Shown: in pieces, positions 26,667 through 35,209 of the stretch | How the letters are laid out: each line of letters begins with the position of its first letter | How positions within the stretch are numbered: the stretch's first letter is position 1 | Origin: an uncultured Mucilaginibacter sp. | Lineage (GTDB): Bacteria > Bacteroidota > Bacteroidia > Sphingobacteriales > Sphingobacteriaceae | Assembly (NCBI RefSeq): GCF_946479965.1 | Contig: NZ_CAMLHX010000004.1 | Location: 1 to 64,000, forward strand | DNA length: 64,000 nt | Reading direction: 5' to 3' | Translations under genes and position numbers: made by a program | Notes under the pieces: generated by a model | Told to the model about the DNA's origin: nothing | The model's input: the letters and a program-made list of their open reading frames with translations, nothing else | Database searches by the model: none

Positions 26667-27431
26667 TTAATTATTAAGCGTGGTAAATCCGCCGTCGATA
26701 GGATAATCAACCCCGGTAATAAATGCCGCTTCGTCGCTGCATAGGTACAATGCTAACGTGGCGATCTCCTGGGGGTTAGCCATGCGTCCAATAGGCTGCG
26801 TTTTTGATAGTTTTACAAACATTTCCTCTATATTATCAGGATAATTCTTTTGCAAAAAGCCGTCAACAAAGGGGGTGTGCACGCGCGCCGGCGATATGGA
26901 ATTGCAGCGGATATTCTCGCCGATATAATCTTTAGCCACGCTCATAGTCATAGAGCGTATGGCCCCTTTAGCTGTGCTGTATACAAATCTTTCGGCTATC
27001 CCAACCAGAGCAGATACTGACGACATATTTACAATAACACCCCCGCCGTTGGCCCTTAATTTGGGTATCGCGGCAAAAAGGCAGTTGTACGCGCCTTTTA
27101 CAATCACGCTCATCACTTTATCAAAATCTGCTTCGGGAGTGGTATCGGCTTTGCCAATATGGGCTATGCCCGCGTTATTGATCAGGATATCTAAAGACCC
27201 TATCTTTTCAAAAATAGCTAAGACAGCCTGGTGATTAGATACATCGCAAACATGGGCCGTCGCTTGCCCGTTATTCTGCCGTATCTCTGCTACGGTAGCG
27301 TTGGCCTGGTGCTCGTTCAGATCTATAATATGGATCTCTGCGCCATGCGCAGCCAACAACACGGCTATTGCCTCGCCTATGCCGCTACCCGCTCCGGTTA
27401 TTACCGCTTTTTTATTTTGTAGTGAAAACAT
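26667..27431 (-). CDS. Short-chain dehydrogenase (2-keto-3-deoxy-L-fuconate dehydrogenase-like)
   Basis: Starting at the Met at 27431 gives 254 residues with the Rossmann motif TGAGSGIG at residues 12-19, NNAG, the catalytic YSTAK and a C-terminal TGVDYPIDGGFT. An upstream Met at 27470 overlaps the preceding gene. Together with the UxaA-type dehydratase and the FucP transporter upstream, this fits oxidation of a keto-deoxy sugar acid in a non-phosphorylating deoxysugar pathway. Exact substrate assignment is inference. It is the third gene of the operon (14-bp gap). Confidence 0.8.
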   Translation of the reverse strand: MFSLQNKKAVITGAGSGIGEAIAVLLAAHGAEIHIIDLNEHQANATVAEIRQNNGQATAHVCDVSNHQAVLAIFEKIGSLDILINNAGIAHIGKADTTPEADFDKVMSVIVKGAYNCLFAAIPKLRANGGGVIVNMSSVSALVGIAERFVYSTAKGAIRSMTMSVAKDYIGENIRCNSISPARVHTPFVDGFLQKNYPDNIEEMFVKLSKTQPIGRMANPQEIATLALYLCSDEAAFITGVDYPIDGGFTTLNN

Positions 27432-27445
27432 ATCGCCCGTTATTT

Positions 27446-29083
27446 TTACAAACTTACACCCCGTTTCCACGGAATAAAATCATCCTGGTTAAGCTGGACA
27501 GCTTTTGGTATTTGCCTTCCGCTGGCCGCTTCAATGCAGTACTCCAAAATGTCTTCGCCCATCTCTTCTATTGTTTTTTCGCCACGTATAATGGCGCCGG
27601 TATCAATGTCGATTATATCTGCCATGCGTTTAGCCAAAGCGGAATTGGTTGCCACTTTTATGGTTGGGCAAACCGGGTTTCCGGTTGGTGTACCCAAGCC
27701 TGTGGTAAACAAAATAAGCGTTGCTCCCGCTGCTGCCTTACCTGTAGTAGCTTCCACATCGTTGCCGGGTGTGCAAACCAAACTAAGGCCGGGTTTGGTT
27801 ACCGGCTCCGTATAATTAAGTACATCAACAACCGGCGATGTGCCCGCTTTACGCGCAGCACCGGCCGATTTAATAGCATCTGTTATCAAGCCATCCTTAA
27901 TATTACCCGGCGAAGGGTTCATAAAAAAACCGGAGCCGTCGCGATGAGCCATCGCGTCGTAATCGGTCATTAGTTTGATGAATTTTTCGGCAGTTGGTCG
28001 GTCAACTGATCTGTCTATCATTTCCTGTTCAACACCACACAATTCAGGGAACTCGGCTAACAATACTTTAGCGCCTAATGCCACCAGCAGGTCAGCGCAA
28101 TAACCCACTGCAGGGTTGGCCGAAATACCGCTAAAGCCATCACTACCACCGCATTTAACGCCCACGGTTAGTTTATCCAGAGGAGCCGGTGCGCGTTCTA
28201 TTTTATTGATCTCAATAAGTCCGTTAAATGTTTGGCGAATGGCTTGTTTTATAAGATCCTCTTCGCTTTGCGAGCTTTGCTGTTCAAACGTAAAATATGG
28301 TTTGCTAAAGTTCGGATCTCTATCCAAAAGCTCCTGCCTAAACTCATCCAGCTGTAAGTGCTGGCAACCCAAACTTAGCACCGTTATACCTGCTACGTTA
28401 GGATGATCGGCATAAGCAGCCAGTAATTTACTCAGTACTAAAGAATCCTGACGGGTGCCGCCGCAGCCACCGGTATGATTTAAAAACTTTATACCATCCA
28501 CATTTTTAAAAACCCGGCTGGCCTTATGTGCAGACGATGGCTCAAGGCTGATATTGTTTATATCCTCGCCATTTTGAAAAGCCTGCACCAGCTGGTGGGT
28601 ATAAGCCTTGTATTTGGCATCAACAGAATAACCCAGCTCGCTATGTAAAGCTTCTTTTATAATATCCAAATTCCGGTTTTCGCAGAACACGGTTGGGATA
28701 AACAGCCAGTAATTTGCCGTGCCCACCGTACCGTTTTGCCTGTGATAACCATTAAAGGTGTGCCCTTTAAATTTACCTGCATCCGGCGCTTCCCATTTGT
28801 AATCAACATCTCGATAAAAATAAGGCTCGGCAGCATGTTTTATGTTATCCACGCTCATGCGCATGCCAGTTTTTACATCATGTTGTATCTTCCCCACTAA
28901 TACGCCGTACATATACACCTCATCGCCGGTACGCATATCCTGCATAAAAAACTTATGCTTGGCGGGTACCGGTTCAGCAATTGTATAGGTTTTGCCTTCA
29001 AAAGCTACCTGTTGGCCCGTTTGCAGATCCTGCAGGGCTACAAGTACATTGTCGGCTTTGTTTATTTTTAATACTAAATTCAT
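27446..29083 (-). CDS. UxaA-family altronate/galactonate-type dehydratase
   Basis: A 545-residue full-length UxaA protein: an N-terminal SAF domain (about 1-95, MNLVLKINKADNVLVALQDL onwards) fused to the large dehydratase domain with NHTGGCGGTRQDS, VGVKCGGSDGFSGI and LFTTGLGTPTGNP motifs. UxaA enzymes dehydrate hexonates such as altronate using iron. Here the context (FucP and an SDR) suggests a fuconate-like acid rather than hexuronate breakdown, since no UxaB/UxaC gene is present. It begins 8 bp after the transporter stop. Confidence 0.87.
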   Translation of the reverse strand: MNLVLKINKADNVLVALQDLQTGQQVAFEGKTYTIAEPVPAKHKFFMQDMRTGDEVYMYGVLVGKIQHDVKTGMRMSVDNIKHAAEPYFYRDVDYKWEAPDAGKFKGHTFNGYHRQNGTVGTANYWLFIPTVFCENRNLDIIKEALHSELGYSVDAKYKAYTHQLVQAFQNGEDINNISLEPSSAHKASRVFKNVDGIKFLNHTGGCGGTRQDSLVLSKLLAAYADHPNVAGITVLSLGCQHLQLDEFRQELLDRDPNFSKPYFTFEQQSSQSEEDLIKQAIRQTFNGLIEINKIERAPAPLDKLTVGVKCGGSDGFSGISANPAVGYCADLLVALGAKVLLAEFPELCGVEQEMIDRSVDRPTAEKFIKLMTDYDAMAHRDGSGFFMNPSPGNIKDGLITDAIKSAGAARKAGTSPVVDVLNYTEPVTKPGLSLVCTPGNDVEATTGKAAAGATLILFTTGLGTPTGNPVCPTIKVATNSALAKRMADIIDIDTGAIIRGEKTIEEMGEDILEYCIEAASGRQIPKAVQLNQDDFIPWKRGVSL

Positions 29084-29091
29084 TTCAACAC

Positions 29092-30390
29092 TTATATTTT
29101 AACTGCTATAGGAGCCTCTTTTACAACCGGCTGCCATTTTTTCCATCCGTAAAATAATATCACCAGAAAGCATAACATTGGCACTACGTAACCGTATCGG
29201 ATTGCCCCTGTAACGTCAGATACATAACCCAATGCCAAAGGTAATAAAGCGCCACCTACAATTGACATTACAATTAATGATGAACCTAATTTGGTGTCTT
29301 TACCCAAACCGGCTATCCCCATTGAAAATATGGTGGGGAACATGATGGACATAAAAAAGCAAACGCCTATTATTGCGTATACACCAACCATGCCACCCGC
29401 CAATGCTGCGACGCCGCTTAATAATACGCAAGCAAGGGCATACAGCATCAATAAACGGTTAGGTGCTACAAATCGCATAAAGACTGTTCCGGCAAAGCGC
29501 CCCACCAAAAATGCAGATCCTGCAGCGCTTGAGTACCATTTCGCATCGCCCTCAACAATATCCGTTGAACCGGTTATATACCTGATAAAAAAGCTGATAA
29601 CGCAAACCTGCGCTCCAACATAAAAGAACTGCGCTATTATGCCCCAGGTAAGGTGACTGTGTTTTAGCGCGTGCGATATGCTTGATCCTTCAATCTCTTC
29701 TTTGTTTTCTTTAATATCAGGCAGCTTGGTAAATACAACTACAACAGCTATCACGACAATCACTATCCCAATTATCATATAAGGGCCTTTAACGCTATCA
29801 ACCTGTGCAGTTAAATACGCTTGCTTCTCAATAGCCGACATGGTGGCCATTTTAGCATCGCTGTCGCCTGTGTCTGTCATGATAAACCAACCGCCAACTA
29901 GCGGAGCTAAAGTAGCAGCAAGGCCGTTAAATGATTGAGAAAAGTTAAGGCGCTGAACAGATGTTTCAGGAGGACCCAAAATGGTAACATAAGGGTTGGC
30001 TGCTGTTTCTAAAAAAGTAAGGCCGCAGGCTATTATAAAAAGTGCGCCTAAAAAGAAAATATATTGCCTTGTATCTGCCGCAGGCAAAAACAAAAACGAA
30101 CCAATGGCAAACAACACCAGACCTAAAATAATACCGTTTTTGTAGCCGAACTTGCGCATAAAGTAACCTGCCGGCAAAGCCATAGCGAAGTAGGCAGCGA
30201 ATACCGATGAATCAATAAAAGCGGTCTGCAAGTCGGTTAGTGTAAATGCTTTTTTAAGGTGGGGGATAAGTATTGGATCAAGATTATGTATAAATCCCCA
30301 CAGAAAAAACAATGTGGTTACCATTATCAGCGGGAAAAGGTACCCTTTGGTTTGGGCAGCCTGCTGCGTAGTTGTTGGTTGGTGGCTCAT
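29092..30390 (-). CDS. fucP: FucP-family sugar:H+ symporter (MFS)
   Basis: A 432-residue 12-TM major-facilitator protein. The N-terminal LFFLWGFIHNLDPILIPHLKKAF and DSSVFAAYFAMALPAGYFMRKFGYK segments are characteristic of the FucP (L-fucose) subfamily, which in Bacteroidota also covers glucose/galactose carriers. As first gene of the three-gene operon it should import the sugar that the dehydratase and the SDR degrade. L-fucose is the best guess but not proven. Confidence 0.85.
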   Translation of the reverse strand: MSHQPTTTQQAAQTKGYLFPLIMVTTLFFLWGFIHNLDPILIPHLKKAFTLTDLQTAFIDSSVFAAYFAMALPAGYFMRKFGYKNGIILGLVLFAIGSFLFLPAADTRQYIFFLGALFIIACGLTFLETAANPYVTILGPPETSVQRLNFSQSFNGLAATLAPLVGGWFIMTDTGDSDAKMATMSAIEKQAYLTAQVDSVKGPYMIIGIVIVVIAVVVVFTKLPDIKENKEEIEGSSISHALKHSHLTWGIIAQFFYVGAQVCVISFFIRYITGSTDIVEGDAKWYSSAAGSAFLVGRFAGTVFMRFVAPNRLLMLYALACVLLSGVAALAGGMVGVYAIIGVCFFMSIMFPTIFSMGIAGLGKDTKLGSSLIVMSIVGGALLPLALGYVSDVTGAIRYGYVVPMLCFLVILFYGWKKWQPVVKEAPIAVKI

Positions 30391-30667
30391 ATTTTGGTTT
30401 TATGGTTTTGTGCAAATTAAGGTTTTTTGTATTGATATATTTAATTGGTTGCCATGCGGGCGCATGCAGGTTTTATTTGAACAAAAGCGTATTGCAGCAA
30501 AGAAAAAATTGCTCGGTTTTTTGGCACTTAATTTTGGTATTATAACAGGGTTAACGTGCAAAGTAATAATAAAATTACATTTAAAAATTTAATCTTATTA
30601 TCTAAATAGTAAGGGATATTACCCTTGGTGGGTAGTTTACAAACAATACCGCATTAGTTGTTGGGGG

Positions 30668-30717
30668 GGGGTGGCTCAGAGCCGGGGTGAGCCACGTGAG
30701 CCACCCTGAGCCACCCC
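30668..30717. repeat. GAGCCAC repeat in a long inverted repeat
   Basis: GGGGTGGCTCAG (30668-30679) pairs with CTGAGCCACCCC (30706-30717). Between them TGAGCCAC occurs twice in tandem (with the 9-bp unit GTGAGCCAC at 30687-30695 and 30696-30704), and an uninterrupted run of nine G's precedes it. Confidence 0.6.
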
Positions 30718-30838
30718 TAAAATGGGGTTTTTTGCGCCGCCGATTGAAGCCTAGTGACGAGAAAAATGTTTAGTACGCTATTTATTTTATTTGCAAATGA
30801 TTGATAAACAGGCGTTTTTTTTGTGTTAGCCAAGTTTT

Positions 30839-30860
30839 TACTGACAAAACAGTGTCACCA
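30839..30860 (+). repeat. 22-bp repeat containing a TGACA...TGTCA dyad (copy 2)
   Basis: Exact reverse complement of 7528-7549. Unlike the first copy it is not directly in front of a start codon: it lies about 80 bp beyond the stop of the histidine kinase gene. Confidence 0.55.
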
Positions 30861-30938
30861 CTTTGCATTAAAATATTGTTAAATGGTGGCAGTGCTTTGT
30901 TTTTTTGCTGACTGATTGGCAGGTTTTTACTCTATTCT

Positions 30939-32267
30939 CTACACCAAATTAAACTGCATTGCAAACACAGATCCTTCGCCCTCAACAGATTGCACTTTAA
31001 TAGTGCCTTTATGCAATAGCATAATTTGTTTACACAGGCTGAGCCCAATACCGCTGCCGGTTTTTCGCGTGCTGAAAAAAGGTATAAAGATCTTATCTAT
31101 CAACTCCGCCGACATGCCGGTTCCATTATCTGCAATTTTTATCAATTGCCTGCCCTCTTTTGAAACTTCGGCGCTAAGGGTAATTACAGGCTTGTCTGCA
31201 GCTTTTACGGCTTCAATAGCGTTTACCAGCAGGTTTATCAGTACTTGTTCAATCAGTTCCCGGTCGATATTTACCGCCATTTGGGTATCGCGTAAAACAA
31301 TGTTCAGTTCTATGTTTTTTTGTGCGAGGGTTGGCTGCATCAGGCTGCTCAGGTTCTCGAACAGATCTCGTACTAACGTCTTTTTCAGATCGAGGCGGGT
31401 TATTTTATTCAGATTGCGATAGCTTTCTGTAAACTTTAACAGGCCCTCGCTGCGGCGTTTAATGGTGTCAATGCCCAGCTCCAAGTCGTCCAGGTCGGTG
31501 CCGCCATTGTTTTTTTCGCTATATAGTTTAAGGCGATTTTTTAAAGTATCAGCCAATGATGAGATAGGCGCCACCGAGTTCATTATCTCGTGCGTCATTA
31601 CGTTCAATAGCTTTTGCCATGCCTTTGATTCGGTCTCGTCTAACGCTTCGCTGATGTTTTGAAAAGCCAGCAGTTTGTATACCTTATCGTCGCTGCGCAT
31701 AATACTTGCGGTAAGCAAAATTTTAACTACCTGCTGGTTACGTGTTATAGCCACCACTTTACTGTCGCCGGGCTTTAAGGCCACCACAGCATTATAAAGA
31801 TCTTCATCGCGCTTTTGCAGCGATTGAATAGTTTTTAAATAAGGAATGCTGAATATATTTTTAAACGATTCGTTCATCCAGCCTATGGTGCCGGTTTCCT
31901 GCTCGTAGGATATGATGCCGGTATCAACCAGCTCCAGTATTTTTTGCAGATATTGGTATTGTGTTTCGCGTTCGCGACTTATGGTTTTAAAGGTGCTGTT
32001 GATATCGTTAAAGCCCTTACGCAGAGGTTTAAGCTCAACGGGGGCCTTGTTCACATCAAAATGTCTTGAAAAATCGCGGTAGTGTACTGATTCGGCAAAC
32101 TGTTCCACCTCGTTATGCGCCTTTTTCTGAAAACGCAGCATATCAGTTAATATAAACAGGGTTATAGGAATGGCGATGATCAGCATTTCATACCAGCCTC
32201 TTACAATTATAACACTCAGCCCCAGCAGACTTAAAAACAACAGCGTTACGCGCAGCAGCAGGCGCAT
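30939..32267 (-). CDS. NtrB/NtrY-like sensor histidine kinase with minimal periplasmic loop
   Basis: I choose the Met at 32267 because AGAGGA lies just upstream; an in-frame Met 21 bp earlier overlaps the regulator. The 442-residue protein has two TM helices (about 4-22 and 28-43) joined by only some five residues, a PAS-like domain (about 105-205), HisKA with phospho-acceptor H226 in MTHEIMNS, and a HATPase domain with N349, DNGTGM (380-385) and GSGIGL (404-409). The near-absence of a periplasmic domain is the layout of intramembrane-sensing kinases. It is translationally close (10 bp) to the NtrC-type regulator and should phosphorylate it. Confidence 0.9.
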   Translation of the reverse strand: MRLLLRVTLLFLSLLGLSVIIVRGWYEMLIIAIPITLFILTDMLRFQKKAHNEVEQFAESVHYRDFSRHFDVNKAPVELKPLRKGFNDINSTFKTISRERETQYQYLQKILELVDTGIISYEQETGTIGWMNESFKNIFSIPYLKTIQSLQKRDEDLYNAVVALKPGDSKVVAITRNQQVVKILLTASIMRSDDKVYKLLAFQNISEALDETESKAWQKLLNVMTHEIMNSVAPISSLADTLKNRLKLYSEKNNGGTDLDDLELGIDTIKRRSEGLLKFTESYRNLNKITRLDLKKTLVRDLFENLSSLMQPTLAQKNIELNIVLRDTQMAVNIDRELIEQVLINLLVNAIEAVKAADKPVITLSAEVSKEGRQLIKIADNGTGMSAELIDKIFIPFFSTRKTGSGIGLSLCKQIMLLHKGTIKVQSVEGEGSVFAMQFNLV

Positions 32268-32277
32268 TTCGTATCCT

Positions 32278-33636
32278 CTAAATATCATACTTGCTTAATC
32301 TGCGGTATAGCGCCGTGCGTGTTAATCCCAACTCTTTGGCAGCACGGGTAATATTGCCATTGTGCTTATCAATAACCCGCATAATGGTGTTTTTCTCCAC
32401 CATGCTCAGCGGCATATCGTCGGCCATTTCCGGTTCGGGTGCCGAGTTTTCTATGGAAGAAAATATCAGATCATTTGCCGTCAGCACATCACTATCGGCC
32501 ATAATTACGGCACGCTCCATGGTATATTGTAACTCGCGCACGTTGCCGGGGTAGTGATAGCTGTTCAGCTTTTGTAAAGCACCCGCGTCAAAACTAACCG
32601 CCGGCTTTAAATATTTGGTGGCATAGGTAGATGCAAAATGTTTAGCCAATAACACAATATCATCATTACGCTTACGCAGCGGGGGCATGGTTACCTCAAC
32701 GGTGTTGATGCGGTAGATAAGATCTTTGCGGAAACGTTCGTCGCTGGCCAGTTCTTGTAAAGGCAGATTGGTCGCGCATATCAGCCTGATATCTATATCA
32801 ACGGGCTTATTGCTACCCAGGCGCGTAACCTGCCTGTTTTGCAATACGGTTAGCAATTTGGCCTGCTGCCTCAATGATATATTACCTATCTCGTCCAGGA
32901 AAAGCGTGCCCCCGTTGGCATCCTCAAACCTACCTGAACGGTCCTCCCGCGCATCAGTAAATGCACCCTTTTTATGCCCGAAAAGCTCACTTTCAAAAAG
33001 CGTATCAGTAAGCGCGCCAACGTCAACTTTAACAAAGGGTTTGCCCGCACGTAAAGAGCGCTCGTGAATGGCCTTTGCTATCAGGTCTTTGCCCGTGCCG
33101 TTCTCTCCCAATATCAAAATGTTGGCGTCGGTAGGGGCAATTTTGCTCACCTTTAAAAATATATCCTGCATCACATCCGATTCACCAAGTAAGGTAGTGG
33201 TTGAGCCGGCGCTTTTTGCAGAGCTGCTTTTTGTTGGTTTCCCGCTGTCTTTTTTATCTAAAAGCTCCTTAATTATCTCTGTGAGCTTGTCGTTGTGCCA
33301 TGGCTTTACAACAAAATCAGCAGCGCCTTCTTTTAATGACCGTACTGCCAGGTCAATATCGCCGTAGGCGGTTATCATGATGACGATGGCATCTGGCTTC
33401 CATTCCTTTATCTTGCGCAGCCAGTATAAGCCTTCGTTGCCGGTGTTAATGGCGCTGTTAAAGTTCATGTCCAGCAAAATAATATCAATGGTATTGCGCT
33501 GTAGCAGGCTGTTTAAGTTCTCCGGGTTTTTCTCGGTGATCACTTCCCCTGCTTCGGTTTTAAGCAGCAGCTTAACCGCGGTGAGTACATCGGGGTCGTC
33601 ATCAACAATTAAAACAGTGGCTTTTTTTAATAACAT
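32278..33636 (-). CDS. NtrC-family sigma-54-dependent response regulator
   Basis: 452 residues: a receiver domain with the acidic pocket DDD (12-14), phospho-acceptor D56 and K111; an AAA+ domain with Walker A GENGTGKD (177-184), sigma-54 contact loop GAFTDA (224-229) and Walker B TLFLDE (244-249); and a C-terminal Fis-type HTH (ITRAAKELGLTRTALYRRLSKY). The contact loop has Asp where the canonical GAFTGA has Gly. It heads the two-gene regulator/kinase operon, divergent from the efflux array. The tandem boxes at 33755-33794 in the shared intergenic region are its probable binding sites. Confidence 0.93.
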   Translation of the reverse strand: MLLKKATVLIVDDDPDVLTAVKLLLKTEAGEVITEKNPENLNSLLQRNTIDIILLDMNFNSAINTGNEGLYWLRKIKEWKPDAIVIMITAYGDIDLAVRSLKEGAADFVVKPWHNDKLTEIIKELLDKKDSGKPTKSSSAKSAGSTTTLLGESDVMQDIFLKVSKIAPTDANILILGENGTGKDLIAKAIHERSLRAGKPFVKVDVGALTDTLFESELFGHKKGAFTDAREDRSGRFEDANGGTLFLDEIGNISLRQQAKLLTVLQNRQVTRLGSNKPVDIDIRLICATNLPLQELASDERFRKDLIYRINTVEVTMPPLRKRNDDIVLLAKHFASTYATKYLKPAVSFDAGALQKLNSYHYPGNVRELQYTMERAVIMADSDVLTANDLIFSSIENSAPEPEMADDMPLSMVEKNTIMRVIDKHNGNITRAAKELGLTRTALYRRLSKYDI

Positions 33637-33754
33637 ACCGGTAAGGCTGAAAATTTAATAAATGTAATTTTATTTTATGCAGTTCAGCAATATTATAACC
33701 GTAAATATAAGGCGCTGGATAACAATTTTTTGCGTAAAATAGAACATGCATAAA

Positions 33755-33794
33755 GTGTATCACAACCGTACACCTGCTGTTGCAAAACCGAACG
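33755..33794 (+). promoter_or_regulatory. Tandem 18-bp boxes, 22-bp period (copy 2): probable enhancer of the efflux array
   Basis: GTGTATCACAACCGTACA (33755-33772) and CTGTTGCAAAACCGAACG (33777-33794) are direct repeats 22 bp apart. The doublet ends 54 bp before the GG of the -24-like box at 33846. Its position, next to the sigma-54 activator gene and ahead of the adaptor, suits an NtrC-type upstream activating site. Confidence 0.65.
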
Positions 33795-33845
33795 TGGTTT
33801 AACTAAATTACTTATTTATAAATTTGATTTACAGTTACTTGCAGC

Positions 33846-33863
33846 TTGGCACGTTGTTTTATA
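33846..33863 (+). promoter_or_regulatory. Sigma-54-like promoter of the adaptor/ABC operon
   Basis: TTGGCACG is a perfect -24 element. At the correct spacing the -12 element reads TTTA rather than TTGC, so the match is half good. It lies 35-52 bp before the GTG start of the adaptor gene. Confidence 0.5.
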
Positions 33864-33897
33864 AACAGGGTTAATATATATCGTCATTTTTAATATT

Positions 33898-35151
33898 GTG
33901 GACAGAAAAATTGAACAAAAAAGGTGGAATAGCAAACGTATTTTAACAGTTGGCGGGATTACCGCGCTTGTTTTACTCATAGCGTCCAGCATTTATTTTA
34001 CATCGGGCAAAAGCAAGTTGGATGTTGATACCGAACGCATAACCGTAAGCGAAATAACCAAAGGGCCTTTCCAGGTAACTATACCGGTAAACGGCCTGGT
34101 AATGCCAATAACCACCATATACCTTGACGCGATTGAGGGCGGCCGTGTAGAGGAATTGTTTGTAGAAGATGGCGCTAACCTAAAAAAGGGCGACCCTATC
34201 CTCAAACTATCCAATACAGACCTTGAATTGAGCTTAGCTAACCAGGAAACAGCAGTTTACGCTGCGCAAACACAGATCCGTATTCAGCAAAATAATGCCG
34301 AGCAAAACACAATTGGCAAGCTTAACCAAATGGCCGATGCGGATAACGCATTCCGAGAGGCTGAGCGCTTGTACAAGTTAAACAAACGTTTGTATGATCA
34401 GAAAGCTATCGGATCGCAGGAGTATCAGCAATCGTCAAACACATACCAGTATGCCTTAAACCGTTACAACCTTACTAAACGCATACTTAAGCAAGATAGC
34501 CTGCTTATAACCGACCAGAAACAGCAAACCCGCGAGCAGTACACCCAAATGCGCAATACGCTTAATTTAATGCGCCAAAAGGTAGCCGATCTTACCGTTC
34601 GTGCGCCGGTTGACGGGCAGTTGACGTCATTAGATGCGGAGATAGGGCAAAATAAAAACAAGGGTGGAAGGTTAGGGCAGATAGATGTACTATCAGGCTT
34701 TAAGGTGCGCGTTGATGTAGATGAGCATTATATCTCGCAAGTATATGCGGGCTTAACAGGCACCTTTAGTCTGGCTGATAAACCTTACACGCTCAAAATA
34801 AAGAAAGTATTTACGCAGGTGGCCAACGGCAAGTTTCAGGTTGATATGCAGTTTGTTGGCAATGTACCCCCGGGCATCCGCCGCGGGCAGAGTTTGCAAA
34901 TATTGCTGGCGCTGAGCGATGAATCAAAGCAGGTGTTATTGCCCAAAGGCGGTTTTTATCAGCAAACAGGAGGCAACTGGATCTTTAAAATGAGCGAGAA
35001 CGGTAAAATGGCGTACCGGGTTGACATACAACTGGGCAGGCAGAATACTGAATATTACGAAGTGTTGCAGGGCCTTAAACCGGGAGAAAAAGTGATCACC
35101 TCCAGCTACGAGAATTACGGGGATATACAGGAATTGGTATTGCAGAAATAA
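33898..35151 (+). CDS. MacA/HlyD-like periplasmic adaptor (membrane-fusion protein)
   Basis: A 417-residue adaptor beginning with GTG; one N-terminal TM anchor (about 16-37), a split lipoyl domain (DAIEGGRVEELFVEDGANLKKGDPILKLSN and LTVRAPVDGQLTSLDAEIGQ) around a long coiled-coil hairpin (about 115-225), then beta-barrel and membrane-proximal domains (KPGEKVITS near the C-terminus). Such proteins bridge inner-membrane ABC permeases and a TolC-like channel. It is the first gene of the array and the only adaptor in it, so all downstream permeases would have to share it. Confidence 0.9.
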   Translation: MDRKIEQKRWNSKRILTVGGITALVLLIASSIYFTSGKSKLDVDTERITVSEITKGPFQVTIPVNGLVMPITTIYLDAIEGGRVEELFVEDGANLKKGDPILKLSNTDLELSLANQETAVYAAQTQIRIQQNNAEQNTIGKLNQMADADNAFREAERLYKLNKRLYDQKAIGSQEYQQSSNTYQYALNRYNLTKRILKQDSLLITDQKQQTREQYTQMRNTLNLMRQKVADLTVRAPVDGQLTSLDAEIGQNKNKGGRLGQIDVLSGFKVRVDVDEHYISQVYAGLTGTFSLADKPYTLKIKKVFTQVANGKFQVDMQFVGNVPPGIRRGQSLQILLALSDESKQVLLPKGGFYQQTGGNWIFKMSENGKMAYRVDIQLGRQNTEYYEVLQGLKPGEKVITSSYENYGDIQELVLQK

Positions 35152-35178
35152 ACACAGACATAAAACTTAAACTAAAAG

Positions 35179-35196
35179 CCCCTCCTTTAGGAGGGG
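35179..35196. repeat. Palindrome CCCCTCCT-TT-AGGAGGGG before the ATPase gene
   Basis: A perfect 8-bp stem with a 2-nt loop, ending 13 bp before the ATG of the ABC ATPase. A related palindrome lies before the next gene (35895-35912). These look like members of a dispersed Bacteroidota palindromic repeat. Confidence 0.6.
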
Positions 35197-35209
35197 TTGG
35201 GGAGGCTCA

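Larger units (their letters stand above)
30391..30938. other. Gene-free region between the fucP promoter and the kinase 3' end
   Basis: It contains the fucP leader, a poly-G/GAGCCAC repeat (30668-30717) and the second TGACA dyad copy (30839-30860). I see no convincing ORF or RNA gene here. Confidence 0.5.

Noticed and set aside
27368..27973. 201-residue plus-strand ORF
   Set aside because: Antisense to the SDR and UxaA-type genes, which have full family motifs; the antisense reading has no recognisable domain.
30521..30540. TTGGCAC with a following TTTTG on the plus strand, resembling the sigma-54 boxes of the array
   Set aside because: No plus-strand gene follows for more than 3 kb, and no tandem boxes lie upstream; taken as chance.
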